A DNA stretch of 46,263 bases from Puniceibacterium sp. (GTDB lineage: Bacteria; Pseudomonadota; Alphaproteobacteria; Rhodobacterales; Rhodobacteraceae), in assembly GCA_024636635.1 (NCBI GenBank), contig JAGXGV010000073.1, forward strand, positions 1 through 46,263, given 5' to 3'. The notes beneath the pieces are model-generated. The model had not been told where the DNA came from. It did not search any database and was given only the letters and a program-made list of their open reading frames with translations. Shown here piece by piece: positions 1-8,359 of the stretch. The first letter of the stretch is position 1. Each line of letters begins with the position of its first letter. The translations under genes and the position numbers were made by a program.

Positions 1-24
1 AAACGAAACGCCTTGGAGGCCTTG

Positions 25-249
25 ATGATACAGAAACCTGATAGAGACATCGAGAAGGACTATCCCCTTCCAGAGTTCATCGAAAAATTGCGGCGCCTCG
101 CCGACGCGTTGGAGCAAGGAAAGCGGTTCGAAATACAAATTGCTGGCGAGCGAGTTTCTGTTCCGGTCCGCGCCTCCTTCAACATAGAACACGAAAGAGG
201 GGACGGCGAAGAAGAAATCGAGTTCCAAATCAAGTGGTCAGCAGATTAG
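25..249 (+). CDS. amphi-Trp domain protein
   Basis: Small acidic protein of 74 residues that matches the amphi-Trp domain family: a short N-terminal helix (EFIEKLRRLADALEQG, about residues 17-32) followed by alternating hydrophobic beta strands and the closing EFQIKW, whose tryptophan is typical of the family. The family has no firmly known function. I chose the ATG at 25 because GGAGG at 15-19 sits five bases upstream; an in-frame TTG at 13 would overlap that ribosome binding site. No signal peptide or membrane segment, so it is probably cytoplasmic. It lies in the accessory stretch left of the tRNA-Leu gene. Confidence 0.75.
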   Translation: MIQKPDRDIEKDYPLPEFIEKLRRLADALEQGKRFEIQIAGERVSVPVRASFNIEHERGDGEEEIEFQIKWSAD

Positions 250-497
250 TGCATGAATGGTGGAGAAGAATTTTTCGGATATTTTAACGCGAAACTTCTC
301 GTCTCGCGCCGGTGTGTAACGACATGAGGGAGAAAGGGGGGAGAGAGCCAACTATGTTTGACGGGCCCACTACTGGCTGTCGCAATTTAAATTTTAACGG
401 AACCTGCGCCTGTTTCTCTGGTTTTCATCGAACCACGTATAGGGGCACCTGACGGCCTGATCCGAGACACGACGACGTAATACAAGGAGAGATCCAC

Positions 498-1016
498 ATG
501 CTAAAACACCTTGCACTGCTTTTATCGGCGTCAGCTTTCGCCGGACCAGGCGTGGCTATTGCACAGGAATCCGTCACTCAACCCGAAGTTGTGGGGATGG
601 CCAAGGCCATTGAAGCCGCGCAGACCAGCGTCGACGGCGGGGTTCTCGAAGCGGAACTTGAAACCGAGGGCGGCCTCCAGGTCTACGAGGTCGACATTGT
701 CCTGGGCTCCCAAGTTCACGAGGTGAGCGTCAACGCACAAACCGGAGAAATCGTGTCGGCAACCGAGCAGAGGCTCGACAGCTTCATCAGTGGGATCTTC
801 CAGGACGATGAACTTGAGGCCGCGCAAGCAGCTCGCGGGATGCTCGGGCAGGCACTGGCCACGATCGAACAGCAGGATGGCGTGCGGATCGAGGAGATCT
901 CTCTCGACGAAGAGGACGGACGCTGGCTCTATGAAGTCGAACTGGAAGACACAACGGGAAGCCGAGAAATGATGATCGACGCCTCAACCGGAGAGGTTCT
1001 GGCCGGATTCGACTGA
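498..1016 (+). CDS. Secreted PepSY domain protein
   Basis: A 172-residue exported protein. The first 22 residues form a signal peptide (hydrophobic core then AIA-Q) that should send it to the periplasm. Two PepSY-like repeats follow: about residues 35-95 ending in NAQTGEIVSA, and about 115-172 ending in DASTGEVLAGFD; the V/IDA-x-TGE-V/I ending is the family hallmark. PepSY domains often bind or inhibit proteases or act as small envelope modules; the partner here is unknown. AAGGAG at 484-489 precedes the ATG. The mature protein is very acidic. The 250-base gap upstream shows no gene. Confidence 0.8.
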   Translation: MLKHLALLLSASAFAGPGVAIAQESVTQPEVVGMAKAIEAAQTSVDGGVLEAELETEGGLQVYEVDIVLGSQVHEVSVNAQTGEIVSATEQRLDSFISGIFQDDELEAAQAARGMLGQALATIEQQDGVRIEEISLDEEDGRWLYEVELEDTTGSREMMIDASTGEVLAGFD

Positions 1017-1094
1017 TCATCATGCTGGAATGAAGGCGAAGACACGCCGCCTCCATCTGGCGGTCTTTCGCAGATATGAGGGGCACTCGCCTGT

Positions 1095-1685
1095 ATGACA
1101 AGGGAACGTACACGCTCACTCAGCGAGGTTCTTGACCAACTCGAGAGTTCCGCGCATGGGGACAGCATCCGCATCAAGGAGGTGATCGAGAAGCTCGGTC
1201 GCAAATCCTTCGCATCGCTGATGCTGGTTTTTTCGCTAATTTCCACCTCTCCTGCAAGCGCCATTCCTGGGATCACCACGACGGTCGCCGTGATCACCTT
1301 TATACTCGTTGTGCAGATGATCGCCGGGAGGGAGTGCCTTTGGCTGCCGCAGTTCATCACGCAGCGCCACATGTCGACCACAAAGCTCTGCAAGGGGATC
1401 GGCTGGCTGCGCCGTCCAGTGCATTTCGTAGAGCGTTTCCTGAGAGAGAGGTTGACCTTTCTTTTTCACCGGCCTTGGTTATGGCTGCCGCTCGTTCTGA
1501 TCCTGTTCCTGACGCTCTTCATGCCGGTAATGGAGATCGTTCCCACCTCAGGCTCAATCGCTTCTGGTGTAATTGCGCTGTTCGCCGCCGGGCTGCTCAC
1601 CCGCGACGGGGCACTGGTCGTGCTGTCGCTCGTCCTTCTTCTCGCCGTTCCGGTGTCGGTTTGGTATTTTGGCTTTTCCGCCTGA
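1095..1685 (+). CDS. ExoD-like exopolysaccharide synthesis family membrane protein
   Basis: A 196-residue membrane protein of the ExoD family. It starts with the characteristic SLSEVLDQLE...GDSIRIKEVIEKLGRKSFASLMLVFSLI-type region (residues 8-56), then has hydrophobic segments at about 40-75, 125-150 and 155-195. Rhizobial ExoD mutants are altered in exopolysaccharide and alkali tolerance, but the biochemical role is not known. The ATG at 1095 follows the PepSY gene by 78 bases, so the two may be co-transcribed. Function in this organism is inferred from family membership only. Confidence 0.8.
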   Translation: MTRERTRSLSEVLDQLESSAHGDSIRIKEVIEKLGRKSFASLMLVFSLISTSPASAIPGITTTVAVITFILVVQMIAGRECLWLPQFITQRHMSTTKLCKGIGWLRRPVHFVERFLRERLTFLFHRPWLWLPLVLILFLTLFMPVMEIVPTSGSIASGVIALFAAGLLTRDGALVVLSLVLLLAVPVSVWYFGFSA

Positions 1686-1714
1686 GATACTGTTCAAATT
1701 TATGCTCCACTGAA

Positions 1715-2215
1715 CCTCAGGGCTTTCGTTGCAACAGTTTCGTCAGCCAAGGATCGGCGCGCTCCGGATGGATGGCTATCTGCCCAACGCGCGACGTCAT
1801 GTTGACGACGATGAGTGGGCGCAGATAGCGGTCCTCCATTTGGTGATCTTTCCCAATCGCTCCTTGCCACCCTTGGATTGGGTGCGCGGCGTAAGTCCCA
1901 GCCAGGCAAAAAATTCCCTGCCACTCCGGAACTGGCGGCCGGAGCCAATCGTGGCAATCACCGCCGAGGCCGTAACCGGTCTCACACCGGGAATGGTTTG
2001 CAGGAGTTGTGCCTGGCGGCTGAGACGGGTGCGCAAAATGGTCTCACACAATGGCTTTACATAGGGGGGCGGGATGAGACGCACCTCGTGGCCAAGCTTA
2101 CCAATCTCCCGGCCCCAGAAGTGCGCGCCGCCACAGGCCTGCATGGCGACAATGTAGGGCCGCAGCTGACCGAAGAAGGCAAGCACCTGATCCCGTCAGC
2201 CCTTTGCGGTAAATG
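1715..2215 (-). pseudogene. Degenerate IS110-family transposase
   Basis: The minus strand carries unmistakable IS110 transposase pieces in order: the N-terminal MQACGGAHFWGREIGKLGHE region (about 2060-2140), then immediately the C-terminal TIPGVRPVTASAV and RSGREFFAWLGLTPR blocks (about 1830-1990). Roughly 180-200 central residues normally between them are missing. After GKITK the frame shifts, and the expected C-terminal tail continues in another frame (RVGQIAIHPERADPWLTKLL, about 1725-1790) to an early stop. The start is also broken: an in-frame TGA sits just before RDQVLAFF near 2196. It is a non-functional relic with no recognisable element ends. Confidence 0.8.
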
Positions 2216-2698
2216 GTGCAATACGAGGCGGGAACGGCGTTTGGCCCAAGGTGCCACGAGCCCCTTGGGCGGAAGCCTCCCGAAGAAACCTTCGGCAGGC
2301 TTGATGCAAGTTCCGTCTTTCGCTCCACTGACGGCCGCAATGCGGACCGTCCTGCCGTTCGCCGCAGCCGCCCGATTTTCGTCGCGCCGCGAAGGGCATC
2401 GGAAGGTCGGGCGGGAAGCCGTCGTTCGCCGCCGGCGCGAGCGCACCATGGTCAACACAGCGGAAGCGGACATGCAGCCAAGCTTTCAGCCTGCACCGTG
2501 GCGATCGCCACTGAGGGCGGATTTCCGGCACTCGCCTCACCAACATGGGCGTCGCCTAAGATTGAGGAAAGCAGTCACTCAGAAATTTAAGGGCCTCCCT
2601 TGTTTGTGAATCCTCGCTGAATAACCCTGGCACATCATCAACGCCGTGTGAGCCAGACCAGCTTATGCAGAATCCAATCTCCACCGTAGCATCCAATC
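2216..2698. other. Non-coding or degenerate stretch
   Basis: Several overlapping open frames exist on both strands here, but none gives a protein with recognisable motifs, a sensible ribosome binding site or composition like real neighbours. The stretch probably holds decayed mobile-element DNA extending from the IS110 relic. I see no gene. Confidence 0.5.
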
Positions 2699-2736
2699 AA
2701 TGTGTAGCAAAAGTGGGGGTGAAATGTGTAGCAAAA
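2699..2736. repeat. Two direct copies of AATGTGTAGCAAAA, 24 bases apart
   Basis: The 14-base word AATGTGTAGCAAAA occurs at 2699-2712 and again, identical, at 2723-2736. The pair lies about 75 bases from the 3' end of the tRNA-Leu gene in an AT-rich stretch. Short direct repeats next to a tRNA 3' end resemble arm-type binding sites of tyrosine integrases, but no integrase gene is present in the window, so this reading is only an inference. Confidence 0.5.
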
Positions 2737-2810
2737 CGGGCAGGCACCAAAGAAAAAATTCTTTAAGCCTATGATTTTAAATCAATTTTTAGATTAACTT
2801 ATGATGAAAG

Positions 2811-2896
<86 letters not shown>

Positions 2897-2912
2897 AGGT
2901 GTCGTGAGCGCT

Positions 2913-2941
2913 GATTTACTGTTGGCGTGCAGGACTGTCAA
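2913..2941 (-). promoter_or_regulatory. Probable sigma-70 promoter of tRNA-Leu
   Basis: On the minus strand a perfect TTGACA (2936-2941) is followed after 17 bases by TAAATC (2913-2918). The -10 element ends 17 bases before the mature tRNA 5' end, which is a normal distance for a short precursor leader. Confidence 0.7.
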
Positions 2942-3035
2942 CGGGATATCCGACGAATTTATGCGCGGCAATGCAGCATCTTGCCTGACAGGGGCGGGAC
3001 CGTTAAGCAGGGGCGATTGTGCAGGGAGAAAGCCG

Positions 3036-4022
3036 ATGTCAAAACTCGTCACCATCTACGGCGGATCTGGTTTTGTCGGGCGCTATATCGCTCGCCGCAT
3101 GGCTAAAGAGGGATGGCGGGTGCGGGTGGCTGTCAGGCGTCCGAACGAGGCGATCTTCGTGCGGCCTTACGGCGTTGTCGGCCAGGTGGAACCAGTCATG
3201 TGCAACATCCGCAACGATGCCTCGGTCGCCGAAGTCATGACAGGTGCCGATGCGGTCGTGAACTGCGTGGGGCTTCTCGCGGAACGGGGCAAGAACAGCT
3301 TTGAGTCGGTGCAGGCGGAGGGCGCTGCGCGTGTTGCCCGCCTGGCGGCACAGGCCGGGATCGGCCGACTGGTGCAGATTTCGGCGATCGGCGCGGACCC
3401 GGGGTCCGACAGCGATTACGCCCGTACCAAAGGTGTGGGCGAAGCCGCGGTACTGGAACATTTCCCGAATGCCGTGATCCTGCGACCGTCGATCATCTTT
3501 GGGCCCGAGGATCAGTTTTTCAACCGGTTTGCCGCCATGTCCCGCATGGGGCCTGTCCTGCCGGTGGTGGGTGCAGAGACAAAGTTTCAGCCGGTCTATG
3601 TCGACGACGTTGCCAGGGCCGCGGTCATGGCCGTCACGGGCGAGGCGGCTGCGGGCATCTATGAGCTCGGTGGGCCGGATGTCGAAACTTTCCGGAGCCT
3701 GATGGCAAAGATGCTTGAGGTCATTCAGCGTCGCAAGCTGGTGATGAATGTTCCATTTCCAGTGGCGCGCCTGATGGCGGGCAGTTTCGATCTGCTGGAA
3801 CGCATGACGCTGGGACTTGTGTCCAACGCGATGATCACCCGCGACCAGGTGCGCAACCTGCGCCGGGACAATATCGTGTCGGACAATGCGAAAGGGTTCC
3901 GGGATCTTGGATTCCAGCCCACCGGGCTCGGGTCCGTGTTGCCTGAATACCTCTGGCCGTATCGGCCTTCGGGCCAGTATGCCGCCATCAAGAATTCGGC
4001 AAAGAACATGCGCACGCGCTGA
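3036..4022 (+). CDS. NDUFA9-like NAD(P)-binding protein (complex I-associated SDR)
   Basis: A 328-residue atypical short-chain dehydrogenase of the family that includes mitochondrial complex I subunit NDUFA9. The Rossmann nucleotide motif GGSGFVG is at residues 9-15, a TK-x-GE segment follows the SDYARTK active-site region (about 125-131), and the C-terminal part carries the family's substrate-like domain with KFQPVYVDDVA. The protein is soluble and probably peripheral on the membrane; in bacteria a role in complex I or quinone metabolism is inferred from homology, not shown. The ATG at 3036 was preferred over an in-frame start at 2904 because it has GGGAGAA six bases upstream and begins directly with the Rossmann strand. 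Confidence 0.85.
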   Translation: MSKLVTIYGGSGFVGRYIARRMAKEGWRVRVAVRRPNEAIFVRPYGVVGQVEPVMCNIRNDASVAEVMTGADAVVNCVGLLAERGKNSFESVQAEGAARVARLAAQAGIGRLVQISAIGADPGSDSDYARTKGVGEAAVLEHFPNAVILRPSIIFGPEDQFFNRFAAMSRMGPVLPVVGAETKFQPVYVDDVARAAVMAVTGEAAAGIYELGGPDVETFRSLMAKMLEVIQRRKLVMNVPFPVARLMAGSFDLLERMTLGLVSNAMITRDQVRNLRRDNIVSDNAKGFRDLGFQPTGLGSVLPEYLWPYRPSGQYAAIKNSAKNMRTR

Positions 4023-4381
4023 GCCGCAGATTTAAGCCTCGCTCCTGCGGTTTGGCTTTGACTGCCATGGCGGCCGTCCGTTCGAAAGCCGTCTGCCCGG
4101 TTCAAACCCCGACTGCAACTCAGCAGGGCGGCGGTCCGCGCGGATGCCGCCAGAGCACTGTCTCCAACGCATAGGCAACTGCGCGCCCCCCCGCAGACGC
4201 AGGCGGGGTACAGCGGCGACCAGAACATTGGACCCGCCGACTGTCGTCTGAGCGGCGATGATGCCTTCGGCTTCGTCGCGCGGATCAAGCACAAGTTTGT
4301 CGGTCTCGAAGACGAGAACGGATCATCCCACTGCATGGCCATCAAAGATACCTTGCCCGAGATGGCGTCAGGGGCCGCCGT
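4023..4381. other. Intergenic stretch with no recognisable gene
   Basis: About 360 bases between the NDUFA9-like gene and the converging M48 protease gene. Weak open frames exist on both strands (one of 86 codons on the minus strand ending at 4032) but their products look like no family I know and lack ribosome binding sites. Possibly a decayed gene. Confidence 0.5.
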
Positions 4382-5113
4382 TCAACTGCCGGACCTCACA
4401 ATCTCCGCAGTGCGACGCACCAGTTCCAGGCGTTGGCTGTTTGGTGGATGGGTGCCGAGGAACCTGTTGCCGGGGTCCGGAATCCGCGCAAAGAATTGCG
4501 CGCCGCGCACCGCATCATACCCTGCACGCATGGTGATCACCGTCCCCAGCCGGTCGGCCTCAAGTTCGAAGTCCTTGGAATAGCTGCGCGCCCCGACCGC
4601 CGCTCCGAATTCCTCGGCAGAGCGGACGTTTTCCGGATTCGCCCCGCTCATCGCGGCAAGGCCAGAGAAGATGACCGCGCCGACGGCGGCATTCTGCTGG
4701 GTGCGGGCGAGGTGTCCCATGATGTGATGGGCGGATTCATGTCCCATGACAAAGGCCAGTTCGTCGGCATTGTCGACCGAAGCGATCAGGGCAAGGTTGA
4801 AGGCGACGATCGGGCGTCCGTCCCGTGACAGGGTCTGAAAGGCGTTCGGAGCCTGACCGGGGCGGTCGTCCACGACGATCAGGAAGTCGCAATTCATCCG
4901 CGGCGCGACCCGGCGGCATTCGCTTTCGGCAACGGGTTGGACGGTGTCGACCACCTGAACAAAGGTGCGCGCCGCGCGCTGCGCCCGCCCGCGCAATTCT
5001 GACGGGGCAGGGGTCTCAAGCCTCTCTGGCCGGGATTGCGGAACCGGCTCGAGCGTGGGCACCACCTCGCAGGCGGAAAGTGCAAATAGGACAAAGGGGA
5101 TCAGCCAGCGCAT
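4382..5113 (-). CDS. M48-family zinc metalloprotease, lipoprotein
   Basis: A 243-residue protein with a lipoprotein signal (LSAC, Cys15), so it is likely anchored in the envelope. The zinc-protease motif HESAH at residues 125-129 supplies two His ligands and the catalytic Glu, and ELEAD at about 183-187 supplies the third ligand, the pattern of family M48 (BepA/LoiP/Oma1-like). Such proteases degrade misfolded envelope proteins. It is at the short end of the family, with no TPR tail. The start at 5113 places the hydrophobic signal at the N terminus; a longer in-frame start at 5173 would bury it. It is divergent from the DCC gene. Confidence 0.88.
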   Translation of the reverse strand: MRWLIPFVLFALSACEVVPTLEPVPQSRPERLETPAPSELRGRAQRAARTFVQVVDTVQPVAESECRRVAPRMNCDFLIVVDDRPGQAPNAFQTLSRDGRPIVAFNLALIASVDNADELAFVMGHESAHHIMGHLARTQQNAAVGAVIFSGLAAMSGANPENVRSAEEFGAAVGARSYSKDFELEADRLGTVITMRAGYDAVRGAQFFARIPDPGNRFLGTHPPNSQRLELVRRTAEIVRSGS

Positions 5114-5219
5114 CGCAACTCCGGGGGTTTCTCTGGGCAAGCCTAGTCGTCGGCCGCTTTGGGGGCCAGTCACATTTTGCTGTCTTGGCGGCAGCGTGCC
5201 GGGAGCTATCTGAGGTGGT

Positions 5220-5606
5220 ATGACCGAAGATATGACCGTGATCTACAACGATACCTGCCCGATCTGCGCCCGCGAGGTTGCCGGTTACCGCCGCATGACG
5301 CAGGACGACGCGCCCGGGATCGTTTACGCCGGGCTGTCGCGGGGCGATCTGGACCGCTTCGGTCTAAGCCCGGCGCAGGCGGCACGGCAGTTTCACGTGT
5401 TGCACAACGGGCGGATGTTTCGTGGCGTTCCGGCCTTCGCCCTGATCTGGGACCGGATTCCCCGCCTGCGCTGGCTGGCAAGGCTGGTGCGCCTGCCGGT
5501 GATCGCGTGGATTGCCGGTGCTGTCTATGACCACATTCTGGCACCTGCGCTTTTTGCCCTGCACCGACGCAGGGAAAGGCTGGGCAAGGCGGTTCACCGA
5601 GGATAG
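5220..5606 (+). CDS. DCC-type thiol-disulfide oxidoreductase-like protein (DUF393)
   Basis: A 128-residue protein whose N terminus has the family signature: a beta strand followed by NDTCPICAREV (Cys residues near 16 and 19), a CxxC-type redox centre. A short hydrophobic stretch (WLARLVRLPVIAWIAGAVYD) lies near residues 84-103. Members are annotated as DCC-family thiol-disulfide oxidoreductases, but substrates are generally unknown. The start could be 5220 or the ATG at 5232; GAGGTGG just upstream favours 5220. It is followed after nine bases by the next gene, suggesting one transcript. Confidence 0.8.
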   Translation: MTEDMTVIYNDTCPICAREVAGYRRMTQDDAPGIVYAGLSRGDLDRFGLSPAQAARQFHVLHNGRMFRGVPAFALIWDRIPRLRWLARLVRLPVIAWIAGAVYDHILAPALFALHRRRERLGKAVHRG

Positions 5607-5615
5607 GCTTGGGCC

Positions 5616-5846
5616 ATGTTTAGCATCGAGCATGATTTTGACGCCACCGTGGTCACCCTGGTGGACGAAGGCGACAGCCCCCTGCAGGAGGATGTCATCG
5701 TCAATTCCTTCGAGGAATGTATCACCATCGAACAATACGACCCGCGCACCGACCGGGTCCAGAAGATCACCATGTCCATCGCGCAGATGCACGATCTGGC
5801 GGCGGCGCTCTCGCTTCCCGAGGGGGTCTATTCGCGCCGCAAATAG
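5616..5846 (+). CDS. Small conserved hypothetical protein
   Basis: A 76-residue acidic protein without signal peptide, membrane segment or cysteine pair. The sequence has beta-rich character (ATVVTLVDE, ECITIEQYD) and ends in a short helix (SIAQMHDLAAALSLP). I do not recognise a named domain. It starts nine bases after the DCC gene and has matching codon use, so it is probably a real second gene of that operon. Confidence 0.65.
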   Translation: MFSIEHDFDATVVTLVDEGDSPLQEDVIVNSFEECITIEQYDPRTDRVQKITMSIAQMHDLAAALSLPEGVYSRRK

Positions 5847-5868
5847 CAGCGGGAACCTGCCCTTGCGA

Positions 5869-6144
5869 TCAGGCACCGGTCCTGTCGGCCTGATCAATCC
5901 GGAAAACCTTGTCCCGCGACGTGGCACCCTGCACCAGGGTCAGTCGGCTCCGGGCCAGCCCCAACGCCTTTGACAGCAGCTTGTGCACGGCGTCGTTCGC
6001 GGCACCGTCTTCCGGAACGGCGGTCACATAGACCCGCAGGACACCCTCTGCGACCACGATGCGGTTGGCCGCGGCTTTGGGCGTGACCCGGACCGACAAG
6101 GTGGTGCCGGGTGTGGCCAGATGGGACAGGGTGCCTTTGGTCAT
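5869..6144 (-). CDS. DUF167/YggU family protein
   Basis: A 91-residue protein with the family landmarks: LSVRVTPKAAANRI near residues 16-29, VYVTAVPEDGAANDAVHKLLSKALG (about 38-62) and a closing LVQGATSRDKVFRI. The VPEDGAAN segment is the best-conserved stretch of the YggU/DUF167 fold. The function is unknown in bacteria. I took the ATG at 6144 because the family begins close to the first beta strand; a longer frame reaching 6753 runs antisense to the nitroreductase gene and is not real. The gene converges on the 5616-5846 gene. Confidence 0.85.
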   Translation of the reverse strand: MTKGTLSHLATPGTTLSVRVTPKAAANRIVVAEGVLRVYVTAVPEDGAANDAVHKLLSKALGLARSRLTLVQGATSRDKVFRIDQADRTGA

Positions 6145-6252
6145 GGCGCGCCCTGACATGTCCCGATCCGCGCAGGCAACCCCAAAGTGACGATTGGCAG
6201 TTGAACATGACTCCAATCGCCCTGACATAGTCCCAAAGCCTAGGAGAAAGCG

Positions 6253-6831
6253 ATGCCGACACCCAACACCGCCGCACTGGAGTTCCTGCTCACCCGGCGG
6301 TCGCGCCCGGCCAAGACGCTTGGCCAGCCCGCACCGGACCGTGCGGCGCTGCTGCCGATCCTGACGGCCGCCGTCCGCACCCCGGATCATGGCAAGCTTG
6401 AACCGTGGCGCCTGATCGTGCTTGAGCGGGCGGCGCTGGTTCGGCTGGCGGATCTGGCGACACGGAAGGGTGCCGATTTGGGGTTGGACGGCGAACAGAT
6501 CGAAAAGGGGCGCAAGCAGTTCTCTGATTCGCCGCTTTGCGTTGCGGTGATCGAGGTGCAGCGCGATTCGCCCAAGATCCCGGAGATCGAACAGACCTAT
6601 TCGGCGGGCGCGGTCTGTCTGGCCCTGCTGAACGCGGCGCTGGCGGCGGGCTGGGGGGCGAACTGGCTGTCGGGATGGGTCGCCCATGACCGCGGCTTTG
6701 TCACCGACGGCCTTGGCCTTGCCGACAACGAACGCGTCGCGGGCTACATCCATCTTGGCACCGAAACCTCCGCACCGCCCGAACGGCCGCGCCCGGATCT
6801 TGACGCCATCACCACCTGGGTCTCGGAATGA
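6253..6831 (+). CDS. Nitroreductase family protein (YdjA-like)
   Basis: A 192-residue FMN-dependent oxidoreductase of the small nitroreductase type. FMN contacts are expected from RRSRPAK (about residues 15-21), the RTPDHGKLEPWRLIV segment (about 42-56) and GWGANWLSGW (about 135-144). Length and motifs fit YdjA-like enzymes that reduce nitroaromatics or quinone-like compounds with NAD(P)H; the physiological substrate is not known. The gene is translationally coupled to the next one through ATGA. Confidence 0.88.
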   Translation: MPTPNTAALEFLLTRRSRPAKTLGQPAPDRAALLPILTAAVRTPDHGKLEPWRLIVLERAALVRLADLATRKGADLGLDGEQIEKGRKQFSDSPLCVAVIEVQRDSPKIPEIEQTYSAGAVCLALLNAALAAGWGANWLSGWVAHDRGFVTDGLGLADNERVAGYIHLGTETSAPPERPRPDLDAITTWVSE

Positions 6832-7529
6832 TCCTGGGCTGCTTTGCCAAGGCGGTCGCGCAGATAGGCGATGCCCGCTTTCGCCGGGTCCTGCTTCTGG
6901 GTGTCCTGCTGGCCGTGGCGCTTCTGGTTGGTTTCTATGCGGGATTTCTTTGGCTGATCAACTGGCTGGTGGGCGAGGATGCGACCCTGCCGGTCCTGGG
7001 CGAGGTCACCTGGCTCAACGATCTTCTCAGCTGGGGGTCGCTGTTCTTCATGCTGGTCCTGTCGGTGTTCCTGATGATCCCGGTCGCTTCGGCCATCACC
7101 TCGATGTTTCTCGAGGATGTGGCCGACGCGGTCGAGGATCGCCATTATCCCGGCCTGCCGCCGGTGGCGCGCGTGCCTTTCGCAGAGGCGGCGCGGGACA
7201 CGGTGAATTTTCTGGGTGTGCTGATCGGCGCCAATGTCCTGGCGCTGGTGCTTTACGTGTTCTTTGCCCCGGCTGCCCTGTTCATCTTCTGGGGGTTGAA
7301 CGGATTTCTTCTGGGCCGCGAATATTTTACCCTCGCCGCGATGCGCAGGATCGGACGCGAAGCGGCGAAAGAGATGCGCCGCAAGCACATGCTGACGATC
7401 TGGGCCGCCGGAGTGCTGATGGCCATCCCGCTATCCGTGCCGCTGATGAACCTCGTGATCCCGATTCTGGGGGCAGCGACCTTTACCCATCTGTTCCATC
7501 GATTGTGGACGCCGGTCCCATCCGGTTGA
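6828..7529 (+). CDS. EI24/CysZ-like membrane protein
   Basis: A 233-residue membrane protein of the EI24 family, which includes the sulfate transporter CysZ. Hydrophobic segments lie at about residues 20-47, 65-95, 125-165 and 190-225. The start overlaps the nitroreductase stop (ATGA at 6828-6831), so translation is coupled. The last 47 bases overlap the end of the converging DUF1467 gene. A sulfate transport role is possible but not supported by cysteine-biosynthesis neighbours here. Confidence 0.8.
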   Translation: MILGCFAKAVAQIGDARFRRVLLLGVLLAVALLVGFYAGFLWLINWLVGEDATLPVLGEVTWLNDLLSWGSLFFMLVLSVFLMIPVASAITSMFLEDVADAVEDRHYPGLPPVARVPFAEAARDTVNFLGVLIGANVLALVLYVFFAPAALFIFWGLNGFLLGREYFTLAAMRRIGREAAKEMRRKHMLTIWAAGVLMAIPLSVPLMNLVIPILGAATFTHLFHRLWTPVPSG

Positions 7530-7779
7530 ACATGTCCAGATCGCGGATCGTGATCATGCCCGAAAGGATGGTTCCCGCGATGATCGCCCACAGCACCGTG
7601 GTCACACCGGTGGTGATCCACGCCTTTTTCCCCAGGTTGTGAATTTCGGGCGATCCGGCATGGGTCCCGGGCAGGACACTGCCCACATCCCCCTGAGTCT
7701 GAAGCCGAATCGGGATCACCACAAGGAAGGTCAGGAACCAGAGGACGGCGAACAGCACGATGGCAGAGACGATGGACAT
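7483..7779 (-). CDS. DUF1467 family membrane protein
   Basis: A 98-residue protein with two transmembrane segments (about residues 2-24 and 50-72) separated by a loop with the family's IPIRLQTQGD stretch. DUF1467 proteins are widespread in Alphaproteobacteria and have no known function. The gene follows the epimerase gene by 40 bases on the same strand, an arrangement I know as common in this group, and overlaps the end of the EI24 gene tail to tail by 47 bases. Confidence 0.88.
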   Translation of the reverse strand: MSIVSAIVLFAVLWFLTFLVVIPIRLQTQGDVGSVLPGTHAGSPEIHNLGKKAWITTGVTTVLWAIIAGTILSGMITIRDLDMFNRMGPASTIDGTDG

Positions 7780-7819
7780 GTGAGCAACCTTTCAGAGTTT
7801 CTCTAAACTTAGCGCGGCC

Positions 7820-8224
7820 TCAGACCTGTTCCAGTTCCACGAGACAGCCGTTGAAATCCTTGGGATGAAGGAACAGAACCGGCTTGCCATGAGCGCCGAT
7901 CCTCGGCTCTGCGCTGCCCAGCACCCGGGCGCCGGTGCCCTTCAGGTGGTCGCGCGCGGCCAGGATGTCATCGACTTCGTAGCAGATGTGGTGGATCCCG
8001 CCTGACGGGTTCTTTTCAAGGAAGCCATTGATCGGGCTGTCTTTTCCCAGCGGGCAGAGCAATTCTATCTTGGTGTTGGGCAGGGTTATGAAGATCACGG
8101 TGACGCCGTGATCCGGCTCGTCCTGCGGCGCGCCGACCTCTGCACCAAGGGCACCGCGATACTGCTCCGCCGCCGCCTTCAGATCCGGCACGGCGATGGC
8201 AACGTGGTTCAGGCGACCGATCAT
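7820..8224 (-). CDS. mce: Methylmalonyl-CoA epimerase
   Basis: A 134-residue glyoxalase/VOC-fold protein. Metal-binding residues of the family are visible: His7 in LNHVAIAV, His77 in GIHHICYEV and the C-terminal Glu in CLVELEQV. The enzyme interconverts (2S)- and (2R)-methylmalonyl-CoA so that propionyl-CoA from odd-chain fatty acids or branched amino acids (or DMSP breakdown) can enter the TCA cycle. Length is exactly that of bacterial epimerases. It is divergent from the response regulator gene. Confidence 0.93.
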   Translation of the reverse strand: MIGRLNHVAIAVPDLKAAAEQYRGALGAEVGAPQDEPDHGVTVIFITLPNTKIELLCPLGKDSPINGFLEKNPSGGIHHICYEVDDILAARDHLKGTGARVLGSAEPRIGAHGKPVLFLHPKDFNGCLVELEQV

Positions 8225-8300
8225 GTACGCAACTCCTGTCTGGCGGTTTCCCCAGCCTTATGGCCCGTCCGTCCGATGGGCCGCAAGATGCCGGTCTTCA

Positions 8301-8315
8301 TTAACGCGCTGTTAG
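8301..8315 (+). promoter_or_regulatory. CtrA-type box, near match
   Basis: TTAACGCGCTGTTAG fits the CtrA recognition pattern TTAA-N7-TTAA at seven of eight fixed positions and has an inverted-repeat form (TTAAC-N5-GTTAG). It lies 45 bases before the ATG of the response regulator. CtrA control of signalling genes is common in Rhodobacterales; regulation here is an inference. Confidence 0.4.
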
Positions 8316-8359
8316 TCATGGTGGGGGATGTTTGTGATGTCATCAGCAAGGAGATCATC

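Noticed and set aside
2196..2546. Possible additional transposase or small protein on the minus strand
   Set aside because: No motif, no ribosome binding site and several alternative frames of similar length; treated as degenerate DNA.
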